DNA of 64,000 nucleotides, taken from positions 124,001 through 188,000 of the forward strand of contig NZ_CANKZF010000004.1 in assembly GCF_947488515.1 (NCBI RefSeq), written 5' to 3'. Each line of letters opens with the position of its first letter. Position 1 is the stretch's first letter. Positions 56,153-63,362 of this stretch are shown here, one piece after another. This DNA is from an uncultured Nocardioides sp. GTDB lineage: Bacteria; Actinomycetota; Actinomycetes; Propionibacteriales; Nocardioidaceae. A program made the position numbers and the translations under genes. Below the pieces are notes generated by a model. That model worked only from the letters and a program-made list of their open reading frames with translations, had not been told where the DNA came from and did not search any database.

Positions 56153-56750
56153 CACCCGACCGGCACCGGTGCCGGAGGACGTCGCGCTGCCGTCGGTCTC
56201 GCTGCTGCGGATGCCGGAGCTGCGCTCGGTCGAGACCACACGCGAGGCCGCGCAGGCCCAGGGCTATGCCGTGGGTTGGGCACAGGGCCGCCGCGAGGCC
56301 GAGGCCTCGGCCCGGGCGGCGGCCGAGGAGCTCGCGACCGCCCACGCGGACCGCGAGTCCCGCCGTCAGGCCGAGCACGCGGCCGCCGTGGCCGCGCTCC
56401 ACGAGGCGGCCCGCGCGGGCCACGAGCAGCTCGCTGCCGCCTGCCGTCTCGTCGACGACCAGGCCGGTGCCCTGGCGCTGGAGCTGACCCGCACCCTCGT
56501 CGGCGCGGCACACCCCGACCCTGCGCACCTCCTCGAGCGGGTGACCGGGCTGGTGCCGGAGCACCCGGTGGTGTCGGTCCGCCTGCACCCCGAGGTCGCC
56601 GCCCTCGCCGGGGACCTGCGTGAGCGGTCGATCGCGGTCGTCGCGGACCCCACGCTGGGTCGCGCGGACGCGGTCGCCCACGCCGACGACCACGTCGTCG
56701 ACCTCCGCGTCGACGAGGCGCTCGACCGACTTTCCCGGGTGCTGGGATGA
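56136..56750 (+). CDS. fliH: Flagellar assembly protein FliH
   Basis: A 204-residue stator-like regulator of the export ATPase FliI. An Ala/Glu-rich coiled coil (residues 38-120, with GYAVGWAQGRREAEA carrying the GxxxG-type repeat) precedes a C-terminal domain (HPVVSVRLHPEVAALAGDLRERSIAVVADPTLGRADAVAHADDHVVDLRVDEALDRL). It overlaps fliG by 17 bp and fliI by 4 bp. Confidence 0.88.
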   Translation: MSSSTDTRPAPVPEDVALPSVSLLRMPELRSVETTREAAQAQGYAVGWAQGRREAEASARAAAEELATAHADRESRRQAEHAAAVAALHEAARAGHEQLAAACRLVDDQAGALALELTRTLVGAAHPDPAHLLERVTGLVPEHPVVSVRLHPEVAALAGDLRERSIAVVADPTLGRADAVAHADDHVVDLRVDEALDRLSRVLG

Positions 56751-58048
56751 CCATCATCACGCCCGAGCTGCGGGCCCGCGCCCTCGACGCCGTCGCCCCG
56801 TTGCGCCTGGGTCGGGTGGCCGAGCTCCTCGGCCTCCAGGTCCGGATCACCGGCCTTCCCGCTGCCGTCGGCGACCTCGTCTCGGTTGAGGGCCGCGCGA
56901 GCGTCCTCGCGGAGGTGGCCGCCAGCGGCCCGGGCGGCCTCACCTGCCTGCCCCTCGGCAGCACCGCCGGCCTGCAGGTGGGCGACGTCGTACGCCACAC
57001 GGGCGGGCCGCTGCTGGTGGGCGTCGGCGACGAGCTGCGCGGGCGGGTCCTGGACGGCCTCGGCCGTCCCGTGGACGGCGGCCCCTCGCTCGACCACCTG
57101 CCGCAGGTCGGGGTCGGCCAGGTCGCTCCGGCGGCGATGAGCCGCCCCCGCATCGACCAGCAGGTCGGCCTGGGCGTGCGCGCCCTCGACGCCCTCACCC
57201 CGTGCGGGCGCGGTCAGCGCATCGGCATCATGGCCGGCTCCGGCGTCGGCAAGTCGAGCCTGCTGTCGATGGTCGCGCGCGGCACCGACGCGGAGGTCTC
57301 GGTCATCGCACTGGTCGGGGAGCGTGGTCGCGAGGTGCGCGAGTTCATCGAGAACGACCTCGGGCCCGAGGGGCTGGCCCGGTCGGTGGTGGTCGTCGCC
57401 ACGTCCGACGCGCCACCGGTCGAGCGGTTGCGGGCGGCGAGCGTCGCCACGCGCATCGCCGAGCACTTCCGTGACAGCGGCAGGCACGTGGTGCTGATGA
57501 TGGACAGCCTCACCCGCGTCGCGATGGCGCAGCGGGAGATCGGCCTGTCGGCCGGCGAGCCGCCTGCCACCCGCGGCTACCCGCCGAGCGTGTTCACCCT
57601 GCTCCCGCAGCTCCTCGAGCGCGCGGGCACATCGCCCGCAGGCAGCATCACCGGGCTCTACACGGTGCTCGTCGAGGGCGACGACATGCAGGACCCCATC
57701 GGCGACACCGCCCGGTCCATCCTCGACGGCCACGTCGTCCTGTCCCGCCGTCTCGCGACGGCCGGGCACTTCCCCAGCATCGACGTGCTCGAGTCGATCT
57801 CCCGCGTCTCCGGCGCGGTGACCGTGCCCGAGCAGCGGGCCGACGCGACCCGGCTCCGCCGCCTGCTCGCCGCCCACCGCTCGGTGCGCGAGCTCGTCGA
57901 GATCGGCGCCTACGTCGCCGGCGCCGACCCCGACGCGGACGTGGCGCTGGCCCGGATGCCCGCCATCGACGCCTTCCTGCAGCAGGACATGGACGACAGC
58001 ACCCCGACGGCCGAGACCTGGCAGCGACTCCGGGAGCTGGTGGCCTGA
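56747..58048 (+). CDS. fliI: Flagellum-specific ATP synthase
   Basis: A 433-residue hexameric ATPase of the flagellar export apparatus. Walker A GSGVGKSSLLSM, the F-type signature around VVVVATSDAPP, Walker B VVLMMDSLTRVAMAQREIGLSAGEPPATRGYPPSVF, and the conserved PIGDTARSILDGHVVLSR. It energises and orders export together with FliH and FliJ. It overlaps both neighbours. Confidence 0.97.
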   Translation: MTIITPELRARALDAVAPLRLGRVAELLGLQVRITGLPAAVGDLVSVEGRASVLAEVAASGPGGLTCLPLGSTAGLQVGDVVRHTGGPLLVGVGDELRGRVLDGLGRPVDGGPSLDHLPQVGVGQVAPAAMSRPRIDQQVGLGVRALDALTPCGRGQRIGIMAGSGVGKSSLLSMVARGTDAEVSVIALVGERGREVREFIENDLGPEGLARSVVVVATSDAPPVERLRAASVATRIAEHFRDSGRHVVLMMDSLTRVAMAQREIGLSAGEPPATRGYPPSVFTLLPQLLERAGTSPAGSITGLYTVLVEGDDMQDPIGDTARSILDGHVVLSRRLATAGHFPSIDVLESISRVSGAVTVPEQRADATRLRRLLAAHRSVRELVEIGAYVAGADPDADVALARMPAIDAFLQQDMDDSTPTAETWQRLRELVA

Positions 58049-58500
58049 TGGCACGCACCCCCGACCCGGACGCCGGCATGCGTGCCGTCACCCGCGTGCG
58101 CGGCGTCCGCGAGCAGGACAGTCGGCTCGGCCTCGCCCGGGCCGCTGCGGACGAGCGCGAGGCCGTACGTCGTCTCGACGCGGTGGTCGCGCTCCTCGCC
58201 GCGACCCCGGACCCGCGCGACGCCGACCCGGCGTCCTACGGCGCGGCCCGCCACGTCGCGGCCGCGGTCGCGGCCGACGTCACGGCGTCCCGCGCCGCGC
58301 TCACCTCGGCGACGACCTTCACCGCGATGGCACGCGAGCACTGGCAGCTGGACCGCACCCGGCTGTCGGCCGTCGAGCTGCTGCTCGAGAGGCGCGAGGA
58401 GCGCCGTCGTGCCGAGCGGCAGCGGCGCGAGCGCGTCGAGGTCGACGACCTCGTCTCGGCGCGCTGGCTGCGCGCACGCTCCGAGGGGACCCCGAGATGA
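58048..58500 (+). CDS. fliJ: Flagellar export protein FliJ
   Basis: A 150-residue, Arg/Glu-rich coiled-coil protein that follows fliI with a one-base overlap, the standard FliJ place. The helical part is residues 18-130 (RGVREQDSRLGLARAAADEREAV; ERREERRRAERQRRERVEVDDL). Its last five codons (EGTPR) are encoded by a sequence identical to the end of the RTGA-bounded repeat that follows, so the C terminus may have been rewritten by that element. Confidence 0.83.
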   Translation: MARTPDPDAGMRAVTRVRGVREQDSRLGLARAAADEREAVRRLDAVVALLAATPDPRDADPASYGAARHVAAAVAADVTASRAALTSATTFTAMAREHWQLDRTRLSAVELLLERREERRRAERQRRERVEVDDLVSARWLRARSEGTPR

Positions 58501-58568
58501 ACTCACCCCACGCCGTTCTTCTCCTCCGCTGCGCTCCCCCGAACAACACCGAGGGGACCCCGAGGTGA
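58481..58568 (+). repeat. RTGA-bounded intergenic element, copy 3, with partial duplicate
   Basis: The 64 bp between ATGA (58497, fliJ stop) and GTGA (58565, next start) match copy 1 at 57 of 64 positions. The 16-bp end CCGAGGGGACCCCGAG occurs twice, at 58481-58496 inside fliJ and at 58549-58564, so the element appears partly duplicated in tandem. Confidence 0.85.
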
Positions 58569-59626
58569 GCATCGCCGACGTCACTGCCCGGATCTCGCAG
58601 ATCCAGGCGCAGCTGGCCATGCTGCCGGGCGCCACGGGTGCCGGCACGAGCGCTGGCGGGTTCACCGACGTGCTGTCCCGCACGACCGGCCCGGGGGCGA
58701 CCACCAGTGCGTACGCCCCGGGCGGCACACCCGGCACGGTCGGTCCGGCGGGATCGGTCAGGGGCGACGCGGTGGTGACCCGTGCCCTCGAGATGGTCGG
58801 GCTCCCCTACGTCTGGGGCGGCACCGACCCCGAGCGCGGCGTCGACTGCTCGGGCCTGGTGCAGGCGACCTACTCGACCTTCGGGATCGACCTGCCGCGG
58901 CTGTCCGCCGACCAGGCCCGCGCCGGCTCGCCGGTGGCGAGCATGTCCGAGGCCCTGCCGGGCGACCTCATCGCCTGGGACAACTCCAGCCGCAACGTCG
59001 GGGCGGACCACATCGCGATCTACATCGGCAACGGGATGATGATCGAGGCGCCCCGCCCCGGTGGCGAGGTGCAGGTGGTGCCGGTGACGACGCCGCCCGA
59101 CTCCATCCGTCGCATCCTCACCGACCCCGCGCCGTTCGCGACCGCACCGGCGGGCACGACACCGCTCGCCCGCACGTCCTCGACGACCGCACCGCAGGTC
59201 GCACCGGCCGGGACCGTCGCGGGCACCGGCTCCACGGTGCCGGCCGGCACCCCCTTCGCCGACCTCTTCCAGCGCGCCGGCACCACCCACGGGGTCGACC
59301 CGGCCCTGCTGGCGGCGGTCGCGCGGCAGGAGTCGGGCTTCGACCCTCGTGCCGTGAGCCCCGCCGGCGCCCAGGGGCTGATGCAGCTCATGCCCGGCAC
59401 CGCCCGGGGGCTCGGTGTCGCCGACTCCTTCGACCCGGTCCAGGCCGTCGACGGGGCCGCCCGCCTCCTGGACGACCTGATGTCCCGCTTCGGCTCCGTC
59501 GAGCTGGCGCTCGCTGCCTACAACGCCGGGCCGGGTGCGGTCCTGCGCTACGACGGGATCCCGCCCTACCCCGAGACGCGCGCCTACGTGCAGTCCGTCA
59601 TGACCAGCTGGCAGGGAGCCGCATGA
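58565..59626 (+). CDS. NlpC/P60 peptidase plus lytic transglycosylase (muralytic rod protein)
   Basis: A 353-residue bifunctional cell-wall enzyme. Residues 65-180 are NlpC/P60 (YVWGGTDPERGVDCSGLVQ with catalytic Cys; DHIAIYIGNG with His). A Thr/Ala/Pro linker leads to an SLT domain (residues 240-353: VARQESGFDPRAVSPAGAQGLMQLMPGTA with catalytic Glu; LALAAYNAGPGAV). There is no signal peptide, so it is probably exported by the flagellar system and opens peptidoglycan for the rod, the role FlgJ plays in Proteobacteria. It overlaps fliK by 4 bp. Confidence 0.9.
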   Translation: MSIADVTARISQIQAQLAMLPGATGAGTSAGGFTDVLSRTTGPGATTSAYAPGGTPGTVGPAGSVRGDAVVTRALEMVGLPYVWGGTDPERGVDCSGLVQATYSTFGIDLPRLSADQARAGSPVASMSEALPGDLIAWDNSSRNVGADHIAIYIGNGMMIEAPRPGGEVQVVPVTTPPDSIRRILTDPAPFATAPAGTTPLARTSSTTAPQVAPAGTVAGTGSTVPAGTPFADLFQRAGTTHGVDPALLAAVARQESGFDPRAVSPAGAQGLMQLMPGTARGLGVADSFDPVQAVDGAARLLDDLMSRFGSVELALAAYNAGPGAVLRYDGIPPYPETRAYVQSVMTSWQGAA

Positions 59627-60840
59627 CCATCACCTCGTCCACCGCACCGGGCCCCACGACCTCGGCCGTGGTGCCCGCCGGTGGGGTCGCCCCCGTCGAC
59701 GCCGCGGCGCCGGACGGCTTCGCCGCGCTGGTCGCACGGCTCCTCGACGACACGTCCGGCGGGGACCCCACGGCCGAGGCCCTCGCCGGAGCGGCGACGA
59801 CCGAGGTCGCCGCGGTGGGCCCCGCGGCGGACCCCGCGGCGGACCCCGCGGCGGACCCCGCGGCGGACCCCGCGGACCCAGGAGCAGAGGAGGCGGTGGA
59901 TCCCGCGGCTGCGGACGCGGTCCCGGCCGACGCGGCTACGACGGCAGACGCCGTCCCCTACGTCTCGCCACCGCCCGCGATCCTGCTCCTGGCCGCGTCG
60001 GTTGACCCGGTCAGCGGTGCGACGCACGGTGCCGGCGGCCCGGTCGACGGCGCAGGAGCAGCCGGCCCGGTCGACGGCGTCGGACCGACGGCAACCCCCG
60101 GCGCGCCCACCACCGGCACCGACGCCGGCACGCCCGCGACCCCATCCGTCGACGCGCCCGCCGCACAGCCCGTGGCGGAGCCCACGGGCCAGACCGCCGC
60201 TCAGGCCGCGGGCCAGCCCGGGAGCCAGTCGCCCGCGGGGCCCGTCGCCACCGCGGGCGCGACGCCGGCGGTGCAGCCGGCCGGCGCGGCCGCGCCGTCG
60301 GCGACCCCCGGACCGCCTTCGCCCGTCGCCCACGTCCCCGCGGTCGCGCAGGTCGTGCCCGAGGTCACGCGCCTGGTCTCGCGCGGCAACGGCGTGCACC
60401 GGTTGACCATGCTCCTGCAGCCGGAGGCCCTGGGCGAGGTGCGGGTGACCCTGACGGTCCGCGACGGCGCCGTTCAGGTGCACCTGACCGGCGGCGAGGA
60501 CGCCGCACGTGCGCTCGCCGAGGGTGCGCCCGAGCTGCGGCGCGTCCTCGAGCTCGCCGGTGCGGGCGACGCGCGCGTCGTCGTGCGGGACCTCGCCGGG
60601 CAGCAGCCGGGCGGCCACGGCCTGCCCGCCGCGGGCGGGAGCGCGCAGGAGGCGTCGTACGGCGCAGGCAGCGACACGCCCTCCTCCCCGGGATCTCCCG
60701 GGGGAGGCACTGGACAGCAGGGCCACCACGCACGGACGCGCGGTGGAGCAGGAGCCACGGACGGCCTCACCGACGGAGCGACGTCGCTCCGTCCAGACCC
60801 GGTCACGGGTGCCCGGCAGGGCATCGACCTGACCATGTGA
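59623..60840 (+). CDS. fliK: Flagellar hook-length control protein FliK
   Basis: A 405-residue protein, mostly Ala/Pro/Thr/Gly-rich and disordered as expected for a molecular ruler. The C-terminal FliK domain is clear (residues about 250-320: RLTMLLQPEALGEVRVTLTVRDGAVQVHLTGGEDAARALAEGAPELRRVL). The N-terminal part has a perfect tandem repeat coding (PAAD)n. It controls the switch from hook to filament export. Next to flgD and flgE as usual. Confidence 0.92.
   Translation: MTITSSTAPGPTTSAVVPAGGVAPVDAAAPDGFAALVARLLDDTSGGDPTAEALAGAATTEVAAVGPAADPAADPAADPAADPADPGAEEAVDPAAADAVPADAATTADAVPYVSPPPAILLLAASVDPVSGATHGAGGPVDGAGAAGPVDGVGPTATPGAPTTGTDAGTPATPSVDAPAAQPVAEPTGQTAAQAAGQPGSQSPAGPVATAGATPAVQPAGAAAPSATPGPPSPVAHVPAVAQVVPEVTRLVSRGNGVHRLTMLLQPEALGEVRVTLTVRDGAVQVHLTGGEDAARALAEGAPELRRVLELAGAGDARVVVRDLAGQQPGGHGLPAAGGSAQEASYGAGSDTPSSPGSPGGGTGQQGHHARTRGGAGATDGLTDGATSLRPDPVTGARQGIDLTM
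59821..59877 (+). repeat. 12-bp tandem repeat inside fliK
   Basis: CCCGCGGCGGAC is repeated four times perfectly (59821-59868) plus a partial unit, encoding repeated Pro-Ala-Ala-Asp. The copy number could vary by slippage and change ruler length. Confidence 0.9.
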
Positions 60841-60849
60841 GGAGGACTC

Positions 60850-61314
60850 GTGTCGATCTCCGCCACCGAGGCGTCGACCAGCACGACCAGCGCATTCCCC
60901 ACGGGGACGCCGACGACGTCGGCGTCCACCGAGGACAAGCAGATGTTCCTGGAGCTGATGGTCGCGCAGCTGCGCTACCAGGACCCGCTCAACCCGGCCG
61001 ACTCCGGTGAGTTCCTCGCCCAGTCGGCGCAGTTCACCGCGCTGGAGAAGATGCAGGACGTCTCCGACCGCGTCGGTGCGCTGCTCGGCTCGCAGATGGC
61101 GTTCGGCGCCGGCGCGATGGTCGGCCAGAGCGTCTCCTGGATCGACGCCGACGGCGTCACCACCCACGCCGGCGTCGTCGCGGGCGTGACGTTCGGTGCG
61201 CAGGGCCCCGTCCTCGACATCGACGGCAGCCAGGTCCCGCTGGCCCAGCTTCTCTCCGTCGGCGCCACCACCGCACCCGCGGCGCCCGACCCCACCGACA
61301 CCACCACGGCCTGA
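60850..61314 (+). CDS. flgD: Flagellar hook capping protein FlgD
   Basis: A 154-residue hook scaffold. The conserved block DKQMFLELMVAQLRYQDPLNPADSGEFLAQSAQFTALEKMQ identifies FlgD. The following region is short, with a single small beta domain (VGQSVSWIDADGVTTHAGVVAGV), so it is a short FlgD. GTG 60850 follows GAGGA. Confidence 0.94.
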   Translation: MSISATEASTSTTSAFPTGTPTTSASTEDKQMFLELMVAQLRYQDPLNPADSGEFLAQSAQFTALEKMQDVSDRVGALLGSQMAFGAGAMVGQSVSWIDADGVTTHAGVVAGVTFGAQGPVLDIDGSQVPLAQLLSVGATTAPAAPDPTDTTTA

Positions 61315-61337
61315 CGCCGTCCGAAAGGAAACCCACC

Positions 61338-62177
61338 ATGCTTCGTTCGCTCTTCTCCGGCATCAGCGGCCTGCGCGCCAACCAGACGATGCTCGACGTC
61401 ACCGGCAACAACATCGCCAACGCCAACACGGTCGGCTTCAAGGCCTCCACGACCGTCTTCCAGGACACCCTCAGCCAGGTCATGCGCGGTGCCGGCGCCG
61501 CCGGGGCCGGCAACGGCGGCACCAACCCGATCCAGGTCGGCCTCGGCGTCCAGGTCGCGGCCACCCGCGGCAACTTCACCCAGGGCTCCGCCCAGACGAC
61601 GGGCGCGGCGACCGACCTGATGATCCAGGGCGACGGCATGTTCGTCCTCGGGTCGGGCAACGAGCGGGTCTACTCCCGCGCCGGCGCCTTCACCTGGGAC
61701 GAGAACGGCAACCTCGTCTCCTCGAGCGGCAAGAAGGTGCAGGGCTACGCCCCCGGTGACGCCGGCGGTGCCCTGGTCGACGTCAACCTCGACTCCCTCG
61801 CGGCCAACCTGCCGGCCGGCGTCGAGATGACGTCGTACTCCATCGGCGCGGACGGCGTGCTGCGCGGCACCTTCTCCGACGACGTGCAGCGCGACATCGG
61901 CATCGTCGCCATCGCCGACTTCACCAACCCCGCGGGCCTCGAGCGCGTCGGGGAGACGGCGTTCCGCGCCACCGCCAACTCCGGCACCCCCGAGCTCGGC
62001 GTCGCCGGTCAGGGCAGCCGCGGCGACCTGATGGGCGGCACGCTGGAGATGTCCAACGTGGACCTCTCCGCCGAGTTCACCAACCTCATCCTCGCGCAGC
62101 GCGGCTTCCAGGCGAGCTCGCGCGTGATCACCACCTCCGACCAGGTGCTCGAGGAGCTCGTCAACATCAAGCGCTGA
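61338..62177 (+). CDS. flgE: Flagellar hook protein FlgE (short)
   Basis: A 279-residue hook subunit. N-terminal LRSLFSGISGLRANQTMLDVTGNNIANANTVGFKASTTVFQDTL, middle DLMIQGDGMFVLGSGNERVYSRAGAFTWDENGNLV and C-terminal LTNLILAQRGFQ-like FTNLILAQRGFQASSRVITTSDQVLEELVNIKR. It lacks the large insertion of enterobacterial FlgE (about 400 residues). ATG 61338 follows GAAAGGAAA. Confidence 0.95.
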   Translation: MLRSLFSGISGLRANQTMLDVTGNNIANANTVGFKASTTVFQDTLSQVMRGAGAAGAGNGGTNPIQVGLGVQVAATRGNFTQGSAQTTGAATDLMIQGDGMFVLGSGNERVYSRAGAFTWDENGNLVSSSGKKVQGYAPGDAGGALVDVNLDSLAANLPAGVEMTSYSIGADGVLRGTFSDDVQRDIGIVAIADFTNPAGLERVGETAFRATANSGTPELGVAGQGSRGDLMGGTLEMSNVDLSAEFTNLILAQRGFQASSRVITTSDQVLEELVNIKR

Positions 62178-62214
62178 GTCGCAGGCACGCACGACGGATC
62201 CGGTCGCCGGTTCC

Positions 62215-62241
62215 CCTCAGGTCGGGGGGCCGGCGACCGAT
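62215..62241 (+). promoter_or_regulatory. Sigma-28-type promoter of flbD-motAB
   Basis: CCTCAG (62215-62220), 16 bp, CCGAT (62237-62241), 60 nt before flbD. Same motif as at three other flagellar units. Confidence 0.65.
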
Positions 62242-62301
62242 CGAAGGAGGTGAGGCCCACGGACGGGCCTCGCGTTGACAGCACAGGGATGGTGCACCGA
62301 C

Positions 62302-62571
62302 ATGATTGTGTTGACCCGACTCTCGGGCTCCGCGTTCGTCCTGAACGCCGACCTGATCGAGCGACTCGACAGCACGCCGGACACGGTGGTGACGCTCGTC
62401 GACGGCAAGAAGTACGTCGTCGCCGAAGGGCTGACCCAGGTGGTCGACCAGGTGCGTGCCTGGCGCGGCGGCATCATCGCCGCCAGCGCCGGTCCCGACG
62501 CCCAGGCGTGGGTGCAGCGCACCCACCTCGCCGCGGTCCCCGCCCCGTCCATGAGGGGGGTGGAGGACTGA
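62302..62571 (+). CDS. flbD: FlbD-family flagellar protein
   Basis: An 89-residue protein: MIVLTRLSGSAFVLNADLIERLDSTPDTVVTLVDGKKYVVAEG is the FlbD/SwrD family signature. In Bacillus SwrD raises stator function and lies before motility genes. ATG 62302 is the start; an upstream ORF extension lacks similarity. It overlaps motA by one base. Confidence 0.92.
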   Translation: MIVLTRLSGSAFVLNADLIERLDSTPDTVVTLVDGKKYVVAEGLTQVVDQVRAWRGGIIAASAGPDAQAWVQRTHLAAVPAPSMRGVED

Positions 62572-63344
62572 TGGACCCGGCAACCCTGATCGGGGTCCTC
62601 GCCGGTCTCGTCATCATCGTCGTCGCCAACGTCATGGAGGGCGGCGACCCGACGAGCCTCCTGCTCGTCCCGCCGATGCTGCTGGTGTTCGGCACGACGC
62701 TCATGGTCACCCTGGCCGGCGGCACGGTCCCGGACGCCAAGCACGCGATGCTGTCGGTCAAGACGGCGTTCACCGCCAAGGTGCGCCCGGCCGCCGACGT
62801 CGTACCGATGGTCGTGGCCCTCGCCGAGAAGGCCCGCCGGGAGGGCCTGCTCGCCCTCGAGGAGGACCTCAGGTCGGTCGACGACCCGTTCCTCGTCAAG
62901 GGCGTCACCCTGGCGATCGACGGCACCGATCCCGAGGAGGTGCGCGAGATCCTCGAGGCCGAGGTCCGCGCCACGAAGGCGCAGGGCAAGCACTCCGCGA
63001 AGTTCTTCGCCGACGCCGGCGCCTACGCACCGACCATCGGCATCGTCGGCACGGTCATGGGCCTCGTGCACGTCCTGGAGAACCTCGCGCAGCCGGAGGA
63101 GCTCGGCCACCTCATCGCCGCGGCGTTCATCGCGACCCTGTGGGGCGTGATGTCGGCCAACGTGATCTGGCTGCCGATCGGCAACCGCCTCAAGCGGCTC
63201 ACGGAGCTGGAGGCCGCGCGGATGGAGCTCGTCGTCGAGGGCGTCGCCGCCATCCAGGCCGGGTCCAACCCCCGCATCATCGCCCAGAAGCTGTCCTCGC
63301 TCCTGCCCGCCGGCGAGCAGCCGACGGCCGCCAGGGCGGCCTGA
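62571..63344 (+). CDS. motA: Flagellar motor stator protein MotA
   Basis: A 257-residue inner-membrane stator with four membrane helices. KFFADAGAYAPTIGIVGTVMGLVHVLENL and IAAAFIATLWGVMSANVIWLPIGNRLK are the MotA proton-channel helices; the cytoplasmic loop (RREGLLALEEDLRSVDDPFLVKGVTLAIDG) contacts FliG. It forms the torque unit with MotB. Confidence 0.96.
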   Translation: MDPATLIGVLAGLVIIVVANVMEGGDPTSLLLVPPMLLVFGTTLMVTLAGGTVPDAKHAMLSVKTAFTAKVRPAADVVPMVVALAEKARREGLLALEEDLRSVDDPFLVKGVTLAIDGTDPEEVREILEAEVRATKAQGKHSAKFFADAGAYAPTIGIVGTVMGLVHVLENLAQPEELGHLIAAAFIATLWGVMSANVIWLPIGNRLKRLTELEAARMELVVEGVAAIQAGSNPRIIAQKLSSLLPAGEQPTAARAA

Positions 63345-63362
63345 CATGAGCGGGGAGCCGTC

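Noticed and set aside
54376..57198. 940-codon open frame on the minus strand
   Set aside because: It is the antisense shadow of fliF, fliG, fliH and fliI, Arg/Ser/Pro-rich with no recognisable family.
59821..59877. Short regular repeats as a possible CRISPR array
   Set aside because: The units are contiguous 12-mers inside the fliK reading frame, without spacers. No cas genes are in the window.
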